The notes: a model not told the origin generated them from the sequence alone. 64,000 nt of DNA from Novosphingobium percolationis (GCF_020179425.1 NZ_JAILYM010000002.1:620001-684000), one strand, 5' to 3'. Positions 8,302 through 16,871 are shown, numbered from the stretch's first letter. Made by a program: numbers and translations.

Positions 8302-9579
8302 TCATGCCCGCTGGCCCCTGCGGACCAGCCAGTAGACCGGCACGCCTGCCACCACGAACAGCGCGCCATAGGTGAGGGCCTGTGCGCCGAGGCCCCACGA
8401 GGCCCAGACTATGAAGCCGCTCGCCACCAGCGCCACGGGCAGCAACCCGCGCTCGCCGGGCAGGAGCTTGATCGCGGCCAGCATCGCCATGAGGTAGGAG
8501 AGCATCCCCGCTGCGAGGCTGACCGAGGCGATGAACTGGAACAGGTCGCCCAGCCCCTTGGAATAGTTGAGCAGGGCGACGCCGGTGAGCAGGACCGACG
8601 AGACGAGGTGCGCGCGCATCGGCGTGCCGCGGCTGGTCTCCTTGCCGAACCATTTCGGGAACACCCCGCCGCGCGCCATGGCCCACGGCACTTCGCCTTG
8701 CAGCAGGATGAAGCCGTTGAGCGTGCCGAAGGCGCTGATGGCGGCGAAGACGGCAACCACGCCTGCGACCTGCCCGCCGAAATGGCTGCCGAGGAACGCC
8801 GCGACCGGCGCGGGGGAGGCGGCGGCCTGTCCGGTCGGCATGTAGGCGAAGAAGGCCATCGAGATGCCCATATAGACCACGCCGGTCAGCACCGTGCCGA
8901 TCATCGTGGCGCGCGGAATGGCGTGGGCTGCGTCTTCCACCTTGTCGGCGGGGACGGTCGCGGATTCGAGCCCGAGGAAGCCCCAGAAGGTGAGGCCTGC
9001 TGCGCTGGCGATGGCGCCGCCGCTGATTGGCACGGGCGGCTGCGCAACGGTGGGCGCGCCCGAAAGCCAGAGCCACAGGGCAAGGCCGATGAGCGCGACG
9101 AGCGGGATCAGCTTGAGCGCGCTCGTCACCAGCGAGACTTCGCCCGCGGTGCGCACGCCATAGATGTTGACCGCCGTCAGCAGCCAGACGCAGGCGATGG
9201 CGAGCAGCGCCGGAACGCCGGGCGTGCTGCCGATCCCGGGCGCGATCAGGCTGATGTTGCTGACCACCGCAACCGCAATCGCGCCGTTGCCCGCCCAGAT
9301 CATCGTCCAGTAGGACCATGCCGTGGCGAACCCGGCGAGCGGCCCGAACGCCGCCTGCGCATAGGCATAGGGCCCGCCCGCCAGCGGCAGCTTGCTACCC
9401 AGCCGCGCGAAGACGAGCGCGAGGCACAGCGCACCGCCGATTGTGACGAGCCACCCGATCAGCTGGTTCGCGCCCAGCGGCGCGAGCGTGGCGGGCAGCA
9501 GGTAGATCCCCGAACCGATGAGGTTGCCGACGACCAGCGCGAGCGTCATCAGGAAGCCGAGCCGGCGCGTGGTGGTCAT
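8302..9579 (-). CDS. APC family amino acid/amine permease
   Basis: A 425-residue transporter with about twelve membrane segments. The start, MTTTRRLGFLMTLALVVGNL, runs into IGSGIYLLPATLAPLG, the GSGI unwound helix 1 that binds the substrate in APC superfamily members such as AdiC. Segment PLAGGPYAYAQAAFGPLAGF is also typical. It likely moves an amino acid or polyamine across the inner membrane by exchange or proton symport. The nearby amine oxidase fits amine use, but this is only contextual. It converges on the acyltransferase gene and is divergent from the TPR-sulfotransferase gene. Confidence 0.88.
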   Translation of the reverse strand: MTTTRRLGFLMTLALVVGNLIGSGIYLLPATLAPLGANQLIGWLVTIGGALCLALVFARLGSKLPLAGGPYAYAQAAFGPLAGFATAWSYWTMIWAGNGAIAVAVVSNISLIAPGIGSTPGVPALLAIACVWLLTAVNIYGVRTAGEVSLVTSALKLIPLVALIGLALWLWLSGAPTVAQPPVPISGGAIASAAGLTFWGFLGLESATVPADKVEDAAHAIPRATMIGTVLTGVVYMGISMAFFAYMPTGQAAASPAPVAAFLGSHFGGQVAGVVAVFAAISAFGTLNGFILLQGEVPWAMARGGVFPKWFGKETSRGTPMRAHLVSSVLLTGVALLNYSKGLGDLFQFIASVSLAAGMLSYLMAMLAAIKLLPGERGLLPVALVASGFIVWASWGLGAQALTYGALFVVAGVPVYWLVRRGQRA

Positions 9580-9671
9580 CGTGGCGTTTCTCCCGGCGGC
9601 GGGTCGTTGCCGCGTCGCCGTGGCAGAGTAACGCTTGATTGCGCGGCGTCACCGTGTTTGTTGCGCCCTTG

Positions 9672-11273
9672 ATGGCCAGCCTTCCCCAATTCGATCCGCG
9701 CACCTACGACCCACGCCTTGTTCGCGCGGCAGTCGCGATGAACGAGAACGACCTGCCGGTGGCAGAGCCGCTGTTGCGTGCGCTGTTGAAGGACGATCCT
9801 TTCGATGTGCGCGCGATCCGCCTGTTCGCCGAGCTGGCCGGGCGCATCGGGCGCTATCAGGATGCCGAGAACCTGTTGCGCCGCGCGATCGAGTTGGCAC
9901 CGCAGTTCACGCCCGCGCGCGCCAACCTCGCGCTGGTGCTCTATCGCACCAACCGCGCAGGGGAAGCGCTGGAGGAATTGGCGCGGGTTTCCGCCGAAGA
10001 CCCCGACAACATCGGCGTGTCGAACCTGCAGGCCGCCGCCTATGGCCGCATCGGCGAGTTCGACGAGGCGCTGGCGCTTTATGCGCAAGTGCTCAAGGAA
10101 CTGCCGAACCAGCCCAAGGTATGGATGAGCTATGGCCACATGCTCAAGACCGTGGGGCGGCAGGCCGATGGCATTGCCGCCTATCGCCGTGCGCTCGAGT
10201 TGACGCCGACGCTGGGCGAAGTGTGGTGGAGCCTCGCGAACCTCAAGACCGTGCGGTTCTCCGACGCGGACATCGCCGCGATGGAGGCGGCGCTGGCGCA
10301 GGAAGACATTTCGCCCGAGGATCGCTGGCACCTCGACTTCGCGCTGGGCAAGGCGCTGGAGGACCGGGGCGAGACGGAGCGGTCCTTCGCGTACTATGCT
10401 GCGGGCAATGCCCTGCGCAAGCGGCGGATGCCTTACAAGGCGGACGAGACCACCGCGCAGGTCGATCGCATGATCGCGGCGGCAACGCCTGCCTTGTTCG
10501 CAAGGGGTGCGGGGCAGGGGTGCGATGGCCGCGATCCGATCTTCGTGCTGGGGATGCCGCGTGCGGGCTCGACGCTGGTCGAGCAGATCCTTGCCAGCCA
10601 CAGCCAGGTCGAAGGAACGAGCGAACTGGGCGATATCGCCCTGCTGGCGCGCGGGATCGAGGACTATCCGGCGGGGCTGGCGTCGCTTTCGGGCGAGCGG
10701 TTGCGTGCGCTGGGCGAGGAGTACCTGTCGCGCACGCGCATCCAGCGGCACACCGGGCGGCCGCTGTTCGTGGACAAGATGCCCAACAACTGGCTGCACG
10801 TGCCGCTGATCCGGCTGATCCTGCCCCATGCCACGATCATCGATGCGCGGCGGCACCCGCTGGCCTGCGGGTTTTCCAACTTCAAGCAGCACTTCGCGCG
10901 CGGGCAGGGCTTCACGTATTCGCTCGACGACATGGGGCGCTATTATCGCGATTATGTGCGGCTGATGGCGCATGTCGATGCGGTGCAGCCGGGCGCGGTC
11001 CATCGGGTGATCCACGAGGCGCTGCTCGACGACTTCGAGCCGCAAGTGCGCAAGCTGCTCGATGCCTGCGGACTGCCGTTCGAGGAAGCGTGCCTTGCCT
11101 TCCACAAGACCGAGCGCGCGGTGCGCACGGCGAGCTCCGAACAGGTGCGCCGCCCGATCAACCGCGACGGGGCCGAGGCATGGAAGCCGTTCGAGCCGTG
11201 GCTGGGCGAGTTGAAGGCGGCCTTGGGGGACGTGCTGGAGGCCTATCCGGGCGTGCCTGTCACAGCGTTGTAA
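9672..11273 (+). CDS. tetratricopeptide repeat sulfotransferase
   Basis: A 533-residue protein with two parts. Residues up to about 230 form TPR helices (LLRRAIELAPQFTPARANLA, AYRRALELTPTLGEVWWSLA). The rest is a sulfotransferase domain with the PAPS 5'-phosphosulfate loop (FVLGMPRAGSTLVEQILASH) and a 3'-phosphate binding region (DARRHPLACGFSNFKQHF). It may sulfate a peptide, lipid or sugar. In-frame TTG (9639) and GTG (9654) codons give longer forms; I prefer the ATG at 9672, though no start has a clear ribosome binding site. A TonB-dependent receptor follows on the same strand, a pairing often seen in sphingomonads. Confidence 0.85.
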   Translation: MASLPQFDPRTYDPRLVRAAVAMNENDLPVAEPLLRALLKDDPFDVRAIRLFAELAGRIGRYQDAENLLRRAIELAPQFTPARANLALVLYRTNRAGEALEELARVSAEDPDNIGVSNLQAAAYGRIGEFDEALALYAQVLKELPNQPKVWMSYGHMLKTVGRQADGIAAYRRALELTPTLGEVWWSLANLKTVRFSDADIAAMEAALAQEDISPEDRWHLDFALGKALEDRGETERSFAYYAAGNALRKRRMPYKADETTAQVDRMIAAATPALFARGAGQGCDGRDPIFVLGMPRAGSTLVEQILASHSQVEGTSELGDIALLARGIEDYPAGLASLSGERLRALGEEYLSRTRIQRHTGRPLFVDKMPNNWLHVPLIRLILPHATIIDARRHPLACGFSNFKQHFARGQGFTYSLDDMGRYYRDYVRLMAHVDAVQPGAVHRVIHEALLDDFEPQVRKLLDACGLPFEEACLAFHKTERAVRTASSEQVRRPINRDGAEAWKPFEPWLGELKAALGDVLEAYPGVPVTAL

Positions 11274-11283
11274 TCGGGCAACG

Positions 11284-11317
11284 CCTCTTGCTGAAAGATA
11301 GTTTCAACCTCTTGCTG
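11284..11317. repeat. short direct repeat upstream of TonB-dependent receptor
   Basis: The 10-mer CCTCTTGCTG occurs at 11284-11293 and again at 11308-11317, bracketing GAAAGATAGTTTC, which is itself a small inverted repeat (GAAA/TTTC). It lies about 80 bases before the receptor start and could be a regulator site. Confidence 0.35.
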
Positions 11318-11387
11318 TCTTGACCGCGTACCCTTGCGCGGCGCACGCTGCTTATTGGACATATTCATAACAGGGTGGGCAATTTCC

Positions 11388-13928
11388 ATGAGCAGGTCCC
11401 GCAAGACGCGCCTCGCGCAAGTTTTCCTGATGGCGTCGAGCGCGCTGGCTGCAGCGCCGGTGCTGGCGCAGGAAGCGCCACAGGCCTCGGCCTCGGCCAC
11501 CGCCGATGGCCCGGACGTGATCATCGTGACCGCGCAGAAGCGCAGCGAGAACCTGCAGAAGGTGCCGATCTCGATCCAGGCGCTGGGCGAGGCCAAGCTC
11601 GAACAGCTGAACGTCAGCAACTTCAACAGCTACACCCAGCAGCTGCCCTCGGTGGTCGCGCAATCGGGCGGTACGCCGGGCACCAACGTCATCTACATGC
11701 GCGGCGTTGCCTCGGGCGGTGACGGCAACCACTCGGGCTCGCTGCCGTCGGTCGGCGTCTATCTCGACGAACAGCCGGTAACAACGGTCGGTGGCAACCT
11801 CGACGTCCACATCTACGACGTGGCGCGTATCGAGAGCCTGTCGGGGCCGCAAGGCACGCTTTATGGCGCATCGTCCGAAGCGGGTACGCTGCGCATCATC
11901 ACCAACAAGCCCGACACCAGCGGCTTCTATGGCCGCGTCGATGCCGAAGTGAACACCGTCCACAAGGGCGGCCAGGGCGGCAAGATCGAAGGCATGATCA
12001 ACGCCCCGCTGTCGCAGAACGCGGCGCTGCGCGTGGTCGGCTACTACCAGCGCGATGCAGGCTACATCGACAACGTACCGGGCACTCGCCAGTTCTGCGG
12101 CACGCCCACGCGCGACGGTGAAGGCAGCATCAACGGCTGCGTGAAGGACGGCATCAAGGTCGACAACGCGGCCTTCGTGAAGAAGGACTACAATGACACC
12201 GAGATCTACGGTGGCCGCGCCGCGCTGAAGGTCGATCTGGACGACAGCTGGACGCTCACGCCGACCGTGATGTACCAGGATACCAAGAGCCACGGTTCCT
12301 ATGGTACCGACGCCAGCGTCGGCGATCTGGCCGTGCAGCACTTCTTCCCCGAATACCGCGACGACAAGTTCTGGAGCGCGGGGCTGACGATCGAGGGCAA
12401 GCTCGGCAACTGGGATCTGACCTATGCCGGCTCGTACATGGAGCGCAAGACGTTCTCCTCGAGCGACTACACCGACTACGCCGAGGCTTACGACCAGATC
12501 TACGCTTCGTACGGCGGCATCGCCAATTACCTGTACTTCCAGGACGCGGCCGGGAACACGATCGACCCGCGCCAGAAGGTGATCGGCACCGATCACTTCA
12601 AGAAGCTGAGCCAGGAACTGCGCATCGCCTCGCCTTCGGACCAGCCGCTGCGCTTGGTGGCGGGCGCGTTCTACCAGCGCCAGTCGAACTTCATCCACCA
12701 GGACTACCAGGTCGCCAACCTTGCGCCCGACCTTTCGGTCAACGGCCATCCCGGCACGCTGTGGCTGACGCAGCAGGAGCGTATCGACAAGGATTACGCC
12801 GCGTTCGGCGAACTGACCTGGGACGTGACGTCGAAGGTTTCGCTGACCGGCGGTGCGCGCCTGTTCAAGTACGACAACTCGCTGATCGGCTTCTTCGGCT
12901 TCGGGCGTAATCCGGGGCCGGACGGCCTCTACATGACCAGCCCGGCGAATGCCGTGGGTGGCAGTTCGGGCGTGAAGTCGTGCTTCACCGATGCGGGCGA
13001 CCGCTTCTACGACAAGGCGACCGACACTTTCAGCAGCTCGCACACGTTCCTGCCGGGCGTGGTCGCGGGCAGCCCGTGCACCAACCTTGGCGTGTTCGAG
13101 AACGGCAAGGTGAAGCCGATCCACGCCAAGGGCGATGGCGTGACCTGGCGCTTCAACGCCACGTACAAGCCGACCAACACGCTGATGATGTACGCCACCG
13201 TTTCGAAGGGCTTCCGCCCCGGTGGCCAGAACCGGCGCGGCGACTTTGGTGCCTACCAGCCCGACTACCTGATCAACTACGAACTGGGCCTGAAGACCAC
13301 GCTGGGCGGCGTGCTGCGGCTGAACGCGGCGCTCTATCAGCAGGACTGGAAGCACTTCCAGTTCAGCTACCTGGGGCCGAACAGCTTCACCATCATCACC
13401 AACGGCCCGAACGCGCGCATTCGCGGGTTCGACATCGACGCCGGCTTCAACATCGAACGCCTGAGTGTGAACCTGGCGGCGGCCTATACCGACGCCAAGA
13501 CGCGCCAGAACCTGTGCCACGCGATCGACCCGACCTTCACGTGCGCCAGTTCGTCGATCGACGCGCCGGCGGGCACGCGCCTGCCGATCACACCGCGCTT
13601 CAAGGCGACGACGACGGTGCGCTATACCGTGCCGGTCGATACCGCGAAGGTCTATGGCCAGTTCAACCTTGCCTACCAGTCGAAGGCCAGCTCGGACATC
13701 CGGGTGGACTTTGCCAAGGCGCAGGGCGAACTGCCTGACTTCGCCACGGTGAACCTGTCGCTGGGCGCGGACTGGCCGACCTATTCGCTGGAACTGTTCG
13801 TGCAGAACCTGTTCGATGAACGTGGTCAGCTTTCGCGCTTCGTCCAGTGCGGTTCGTGCACGCAGCGCCCGTACTTCGTGCCGATCACGCCGCGCACCTT
13901 CGGCCTGCGCGCGGGCGCGAAGTTCTGA
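11388..13928 (+). CDS. TonB-dependent outer membrane receptor
   Basis: An 846-residue outer-membrane transporter. The ATG at 11388 opens a signal peptide (MSRSRKTRLAQVFLMASSAL, cleavage likely after VLA before QEAPQ). A TonB-box-like DVIIVTAQKR is followed by a plug domain (SENLQKVPISIQALGEAKLE, then VYLDEQPV and GPQGTLYGASSEAGTLRIIT). The rest forms the 22-strand barrel and ends in an aromatic-rich strand (TPRTFGLRAGAKF). Such receptors import iron chelates, vitamins, sugars or aromatic compounds with energy from TonB-ExbBD. The ligand is not known; the neighbouring sulfotransferase suggests a non-siderophore role at best weakly. Confidence 0.92.
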   Translation: MSRSRKTRLAQVFLMASSALAAAPVLAQEAPQASASATADGPDVIIVTAQKRSENLQKVPISIQALGEAKLEQLNVSNFNSYTQQLPSVVAQSGGTPGTNVIYMRGVASGGDGNHSGSLPSVGVYLDEQPVTTVGGNLDVHIYDVARIESLSGPQGTLYGASSEAGTLRIITNKPDTSGFYGRVDAEVNTVHKGGQGGKIEGMINAPLSQNAALRVVGYYQRDAGYIDNVPGTRQFCGTPTRDGEGSINGCVKDGIKVDNAAFVKKDYNDTEIYGGRAALKVDLDDSWTLTPTVMYQDTKSHGSYGTDASVGDLAVQHFFPEYRDDKFWSAGLTIEGKLGNWDLTYAGSYMERKTFSSSDYTDYAEAYDQIYASYGGIANYLYFQDAAGNTIDPRQKVIGTDHFKKLSQELRIASPSDQPLRLVAGAFYQRQSNFIHQDYQVANLAPDLSVNGHPGTLWLTQQERIDKDYAAFGELTWDVTSKVSLTGGARLFKYDNSLIGFFGFGRNPGPDGLYMTSPANAVGGSSGVKSCFTDAGDRFYDKATDTFSSSHTFLPGVVAGSPCTNLGVFENGKVKPIHAKGDGVTWRFNATYKPTNTLMMYATVSKGFRPGGQNRRGDFGAYQPDYLINYELGLKTTLGGVLRLNAALYQQDWKHFQFSYLGPNSFTIITNGPNARIRGFDIDAGFNIERLSVNLAAAYTDAKTRQNLCHAIDPTFTCASSSIDAPAGTRLPITPRFKATTTVRYTVPVDTAKVYGQFNLAYQSKASSDIRVDFAKAQGELPDFATVNLSLGADWPTYSLELFVQNLFDERGQLSRFVQCGSCTQRPYFVPITPRTFGLRAGAKF

Positions 13929-13932
13929 GGCA

Positions 13933-14062
13933 AGGAAAAGGGCACGTCCGAGGGGCATGGCCCCTCGGGCTGCCGCAACGTCTCCTGGCGCGAGGTTTGC
14001 GCAAGGGAGCGTCGGAAGACGGCCACGGGGTGCAGGGGTGGTAAACCCCTGCAAAGCCTTGG
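13933..14062 (+). repeat. dispersed repeat family B, copy 1
   Basis: The unit begins with the hairpin CGAGGGGCATGGCCCCTCG (near 13949-13967), continues through CGTCTCCTGGCGCGAGGTTTG and ends with CACGGGGTGCAGGGGTGG TAAACCCCTGCAAAG. A longer copy in inverted orientation lies at 16231-16393, and a short relative at 57519-57573. This copy follows the TonB-dependent receptor and its first hairpin might act in transcription ending. Confidence 0.7.
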
Positions 14063-14075
14063 GTTCAATCGCCGC

Positions 14076-14747
14076 TCAAGGCTTGTCGAGCACGTAGCCC
14101 AAGGACCGCACGGTTCGCAGCGGGTAGCCCGCGCCCACTTCGCGCAGCGCGCGGCGCAGGCGACTGACCCAGGCATCCACGGTGCGTTCGTCGATCGGCT
14201 GGTCGTTCTTGCCCAGCGCGGCGATCAGCTGGGCGCGGCTGAACACCTTGCCGGGCTGTTCCATCAGGTAGCGCAGCAGGCGCAGTTCGTTGGGCATCAG
14301 GCCGATCGGCTGGTCCTTCCAGCGGGCCTGCAATGCCGAGAGGTCAAGGCTGAGGTCGCCGAGCTTGAGCGTGCGGCCGGGGGCCTCATGTTCCGGCAGT
14401 TGCACCGACAGCACGCGGTCGAGCAGCGCGCCGCGATCGACCGGGCCGACGATGTAGTCGTCGGCGCCCGCGCGCAAGGCGCGGCGCTTGGCCTCGGCCT
14501 CGTCCTCTTCCAGGATCATCGTGACGTGGGCCTGCTCGGTCGCCGGGTCGCAGCGCAGGCGGCGGCACAATTCGAGCCCCGACATTTCGGGCAGGACCCA
14601 GTCGACGAAAGCCCAGGGGCGGCCATCGAGCAGCGGTAGCGGCGCCGACCAGGTCCACGGATGGAACTGCACGCGCAGATCACCGTGCACGAACGGTTCG
14701 TGCCCGCCCGGCAAGGTATCGGTCAACAGGATGTCGATCTGGCGCAT
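14076..14747 (-). CDS. OmpR/PhoB-family response regulator with degenerate receiver
   Basis: A 223-residue regulator. The C-terminal half (about 125-223) is a winged-helix DNA-binding domain with LMPNELRLLRYLMEQPGKVF, then TVDAWVSRLRRALREVG and RTVRSLGYVL, as in PhoB. The N-terminal receiver keeps a possible phospho-Asp, D49 in FVDWVLPEMSGLEL. It lacks the usual acidic pair after strand 1 (IDILLTDTLPGG), and the conserved Lys before Pro is Gly (DDYIVGPVD). It may therefore work without normal phosphorylation. No histidine kinase is adjacent. It is divergent from the subtilase at 14922, and the gap holds three 11-bp spaced repeats that it could bind. Confidence 0.85.
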   Translation of the reverse strand: MRQIDILLTDTLPGGHEPFVHGDLRVQFHPWTWSAPLPLLDGRPWAFVDWVLPEMSGLELCRRLRCDPATEQAHVTMILEEDEAEAKRRALRAGADDYIVGPVDRGALLDRVLSVQLPEHEAPGRTLKLGDLSLDLSALQARWKDQPIGLMPNELRLLRYLMEQPGKVFSRAQLIAALGKNDQPIDERTVDAWVSRLRRALREVGAGYPLRTVRSLGYVLDKP

Positions 14748-14777
14748 GGGTCCCCACGGTTGATGCGCCGCCTATCT

Positions 14778-14806
14778 GTCGCGATTTTGTGACGCTTGCA
14801 TGACGA
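14778..14806. promoter_or_regulatory. Pho-box-like 11-bp spaced direct repeats
   Basis: Three heptamers GTCGCGA (14778), GTGACGC (14789) and ATGACGA (14800) are spaced exactly 11 bases apart, with four-base spacers TTTT and TTGC. Read on the minus strand they are TCGTCAT-GCAA-GCGTCAC-AAAA-TCGCGAC. This is the architecture of OmpR/PhoB-family binding sites. The site lies 31-59 bases upstream of the regulator at 14747 and about 115 bases upstream of the subtilase. Confidence 0.5.
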
Positions 14807-14921
14807 TGGGGGCTTGTTCGACACCGCACGGGGGGCGTCCGGAGATGGTATTAATTCCGGTTCGTATTTCTTGCCGACTGGGTTAGCCTGCAACATGGAT
14901 TTCATGTGAACGGGGGCGTTT

Positions 14922-16166
14922 ATGCGGAACGTGGTATTGGCGGCGTCGGTCGCCGCATTGGCGGCAGGCGGCGTGGTGTTCGCAGCTGGCGGCGGGGCAT
15001 CGGCCGGAGCTGGGCTTTCGAACCTCGTGACGCTGGCGGCGGGGAGCGGCGGCACGGCTGCGCCGAGCGCGAAGGCGACGACGGGCACGGGACGGCTGAT
15101 CGCGGCCGCGGCGGGCAAGGGCATTCCCGACAGCTGGATCTGCGTGTTCGGCAAGGGCCAGGTCGCGCCGACGGCGGTGCGCGGCGCGGCGGCGAAGGCG
15201 GCAGGCTCGGTCGGCGGCAGGCCCGGCCATGTCTATGACGCGGTGCTGGGCGGCTTCTCGATCACGCTCCCTGAACAGGCGGCGCAAGTGCTGGTCGAAA
15301 AGAACCCCAACATCGACCACTGCGCGCAGGATCAGGTGGCCGAGCTGGTCCGCCCGATCGAGGCGAGCGCCCGGCCCGGTGGCGGCGGTGGTGGCGGCTC
15401 GACCGAAACCGTGCCCTGGGGCATCACCGCCGTGGGCGGCGGGCAGACCTATGGCGGCACGGGCCGGGCCTTCATCGTCGATACCGGCATCGACCTGACG
15501 CACCCGGACCTCAACGTCGATACCGTGCTGAGCCAGAACTACGTGAGCCGCGAAACCTCACCGCAGGATCTCAACGGCCACGGCACGCACGTTGCGGGCA
15601 CGATCGCGGCGATCGGCGGCAACGGCAAGGGTGTGGTCGGCGTGGCGGCGGGCGCGCCGGTGGTGGCGATCCGCGTGCTCGACCGGCGCGGCAGCGGCGC
15701 CTATTCGGACGTGATCGCAGGCGTCAACGCGGTCGCCACCAAGGGCAAGCCGGGCGATGTCGCCAACATGAGCCTTGGCGGCCCGGCCTCGGCCGATCTC
15801 GACACGGCGGTGTGCCAGGCGGCGGCGACCGGCGTGCTGTTCGCCATCGCGGCAGGCAACGACGGCGCTTCGGCCACCAACTATTCGCCCGCGCGCGTCA
15901 CCTGCGCCAATACCTTCATCGTCGCGGCCATGGCGCAGGGCAACGTCTGGGCCAGCTTCTCGAACTATGGCCAACCGCCGGTCGACTATATCGAGCCGGG
16001 CGTGAACATCCTGTCGCTCTGGCTGAACGGCGGCACCAACACGATTTCTGGCACGTCGATGGCGACGCCGCACATGGCGGGGCTGCTGCTGTGGGGCACG
16101 GGCGTAAATGCGGGTGGGACGGTCACGCGCGTGGCGGGGGACGTCTATACGCTGGGCAGGCGCTGA
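14922..16166 (+). CDS. secreted S8 family serine peptidase (subtilase)
   Basis: A 414-residue subtilisin-like protease. The N-terminus is a signal peptide (MRNVVLAASVAALAAGGVVF then AAG). Residues about 60-135 look like an inhibitor I9 propeptide (DSWICVFGKGQV ... YDAVLGGFSITLPEQAAQVL). A Gly-rich linker follows, then the catalytic domain with D187 in FIVDTGIDLTHPDL, H220 in NGHGTHVAGTIAA and S379 in SGTSMATPHMAG. It should be exported and self-processed, and then degrade proteins in the periplasm or outside the cell. It is divergent from the pseudo-receiver regulator, which is a plausible controller. A terminator follows at 16193. Confidence 0.92.
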   Translation: MRNVVLAASVAALAAGGVVFAAGGGASAGAGLSNLVTLAAGSGGTAAPSAKATTGTGRLIAAAAGKGIPDSWICVFGKGQVAPTAVRGAAAKAAGSVGGRPGHVYDAVLGGFSITLPEQAAQVLVEKNPNIDHCAQDQVAELVRPIEASARPGGGGGGGSTETVPWGITAVGGGQTYGGTGRAFIVDTGIDLTHPDLNVDTVLSQNYVSRETSPQDLNGHGTHVAGTIAAIGGNGKGVVGVAAGAPVVAIRVLDRRGSGAYSDVIAGVNAVATKGKPGDVANMSLGGPASADLDTAVCQAAATGVLFAIAAGNDGASATNYSPARVTCANTFIVAAMAQGNVWASFSNYGQPPVDYIEPGVNILSLWLNGGTNTISGTSMATPHMAGLLLWGTGVNAGGTVTRVAGDVYTLGRR

Positions 16167-16192
16167 GCGCATCGAGGCCGGATGGATTGGGG

Positions 16193-16220
16193 AAAGGGGC
16201 TGCTTTGCGGCCCCTTTTCC
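16193..16220 (+). terminator. intrinsic terminator after the subtilase
   Basis: AAAGGGGC, a loop TGCTTTGCG and GCCCCTTTT form an 8-bp stem ending in a T run, 27 bases after the subtilase stop codon. Confidence 0.7.
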
Positions 16221-16230
16221 TTGGGGGGAA

Positions 16231-16393
16231 GTCTTTGCAGGGGTTTACCACCCCTGCACCCCGTGCCCGTCTCCCGACGAACCCAAGGCGCCAGCGGTGA
16301 GGTGGGGCGCGTCATCGCCGTTGGCACAAACCTCGCGTCGGAAGACGTGATGGGAGCCCGAGGGGCCATGCCCCTCGGACCTGCCCCTTTCTT
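16231..16393 (-). repeat. dispersed repeat family B, copy 2 (inverted relative to copy 1)
   Basis: The plus strand reads GTCTTTGCAGGGGTTTACC, ACCCCTGCACCCCGTGCCCG and so on, ending with GAGGGGCCATGCCCCTCGG. It is the reverse complement of the 13933-14062 unit with an extra internal stretch of about 40 bases. It ends one or two bases from the stop codon of the EctA-like acetyltransferase. The two copies bracket the regulator/subtilase pair. Confidence 0.7.
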
Positions 16394-16394
16394 C

Positions 16395-16856
16395 CTAAAG
16401 CCCGATCGCGAACAGCGTTTCCTCGCTCGCCGGGCCGAAGGTCTCGCCCGTTGCCACCATCGACAGGCCGTGGCGCGCGCAGAAGCGCTCCATCATCGCG
16501 CGCGAGGCGGCATTGCCGGGCGCGATGGTCAGGTCGATGGAGCGCGTGCGGAGCGCCCGGGCGTGCGCCAGGAAGGCATCGAGCAGGCGCTGGGCGAGGC
16601 CGGTGCCGCGCAGCGCGGCGAGGAGCCCGACTTGCCACAGGAACAGGCGATCGGGCTCGCATGCGCGCAGCGCGGTGAGCAGGCCGACGAGGCGACCATC
16701 GCGTTCGGCCACGAGGACAAGGCCTGCGTGTGTGAGCGTCCAGTAGGTGTAGGGCGTGTGCAGGTCGAGCGTGCCGGTTTCGCGCACGAGGTCGAGCAGG
16801 GCGGGAACGTCAGCGGGCGTGGCATCCCGGATCGATGGGCGGATCGATGGGGTCAT
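16395..16856 (-). CDS. GNAT acetyltransferase resembling diaminobutyrate acetyltransferase EctA
   Basis: A 153-residue Gcn5-related N-acetyltransferase. The order of motifs recalls EctA of ectoine synthesis: TLDLHTPYTYW, then LVAERDGRLVGLLTA, then LFLWQVGLLAALRGTGLAQR (acetyl-CoA loop R-G-T-G-L-A), then DLTIAPGNAASRAMMERF. However ectB and ectC are not beside it, so true EctA function is uncertain; it may acetylate another diamine or amino acid. I placed the start at the ATG 16856. The frame remains open to 16946, but that extension would cross the terminator of the atp operon at 16872-16899. Confidence 0.75.
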   Translation of the reverse strand: MTPSIRPSIRDATPADVPALLDLVRETGTLDLHTPYTYWTLTHAGLVLVAERDGRLVGLLTALRACEPDRLFLWQVGLLAALRGTGLAQRLLDAFLAHARALRTRSIDLTIAPGNAASRAMMERFCARHGLSMVATGETFGPASEETLFAIGL

Positions 16857-16871
16857 GCGGGCGCTCCCACG

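Noticed and set aside
11352..14054. A 900-codon open frame on the minus strand
   Set aside because: It is antisense to the clear TonB-dependent receptor and is rich in Arg, His and Ala, as GC-rich shadow frames are. No family motif is seen.
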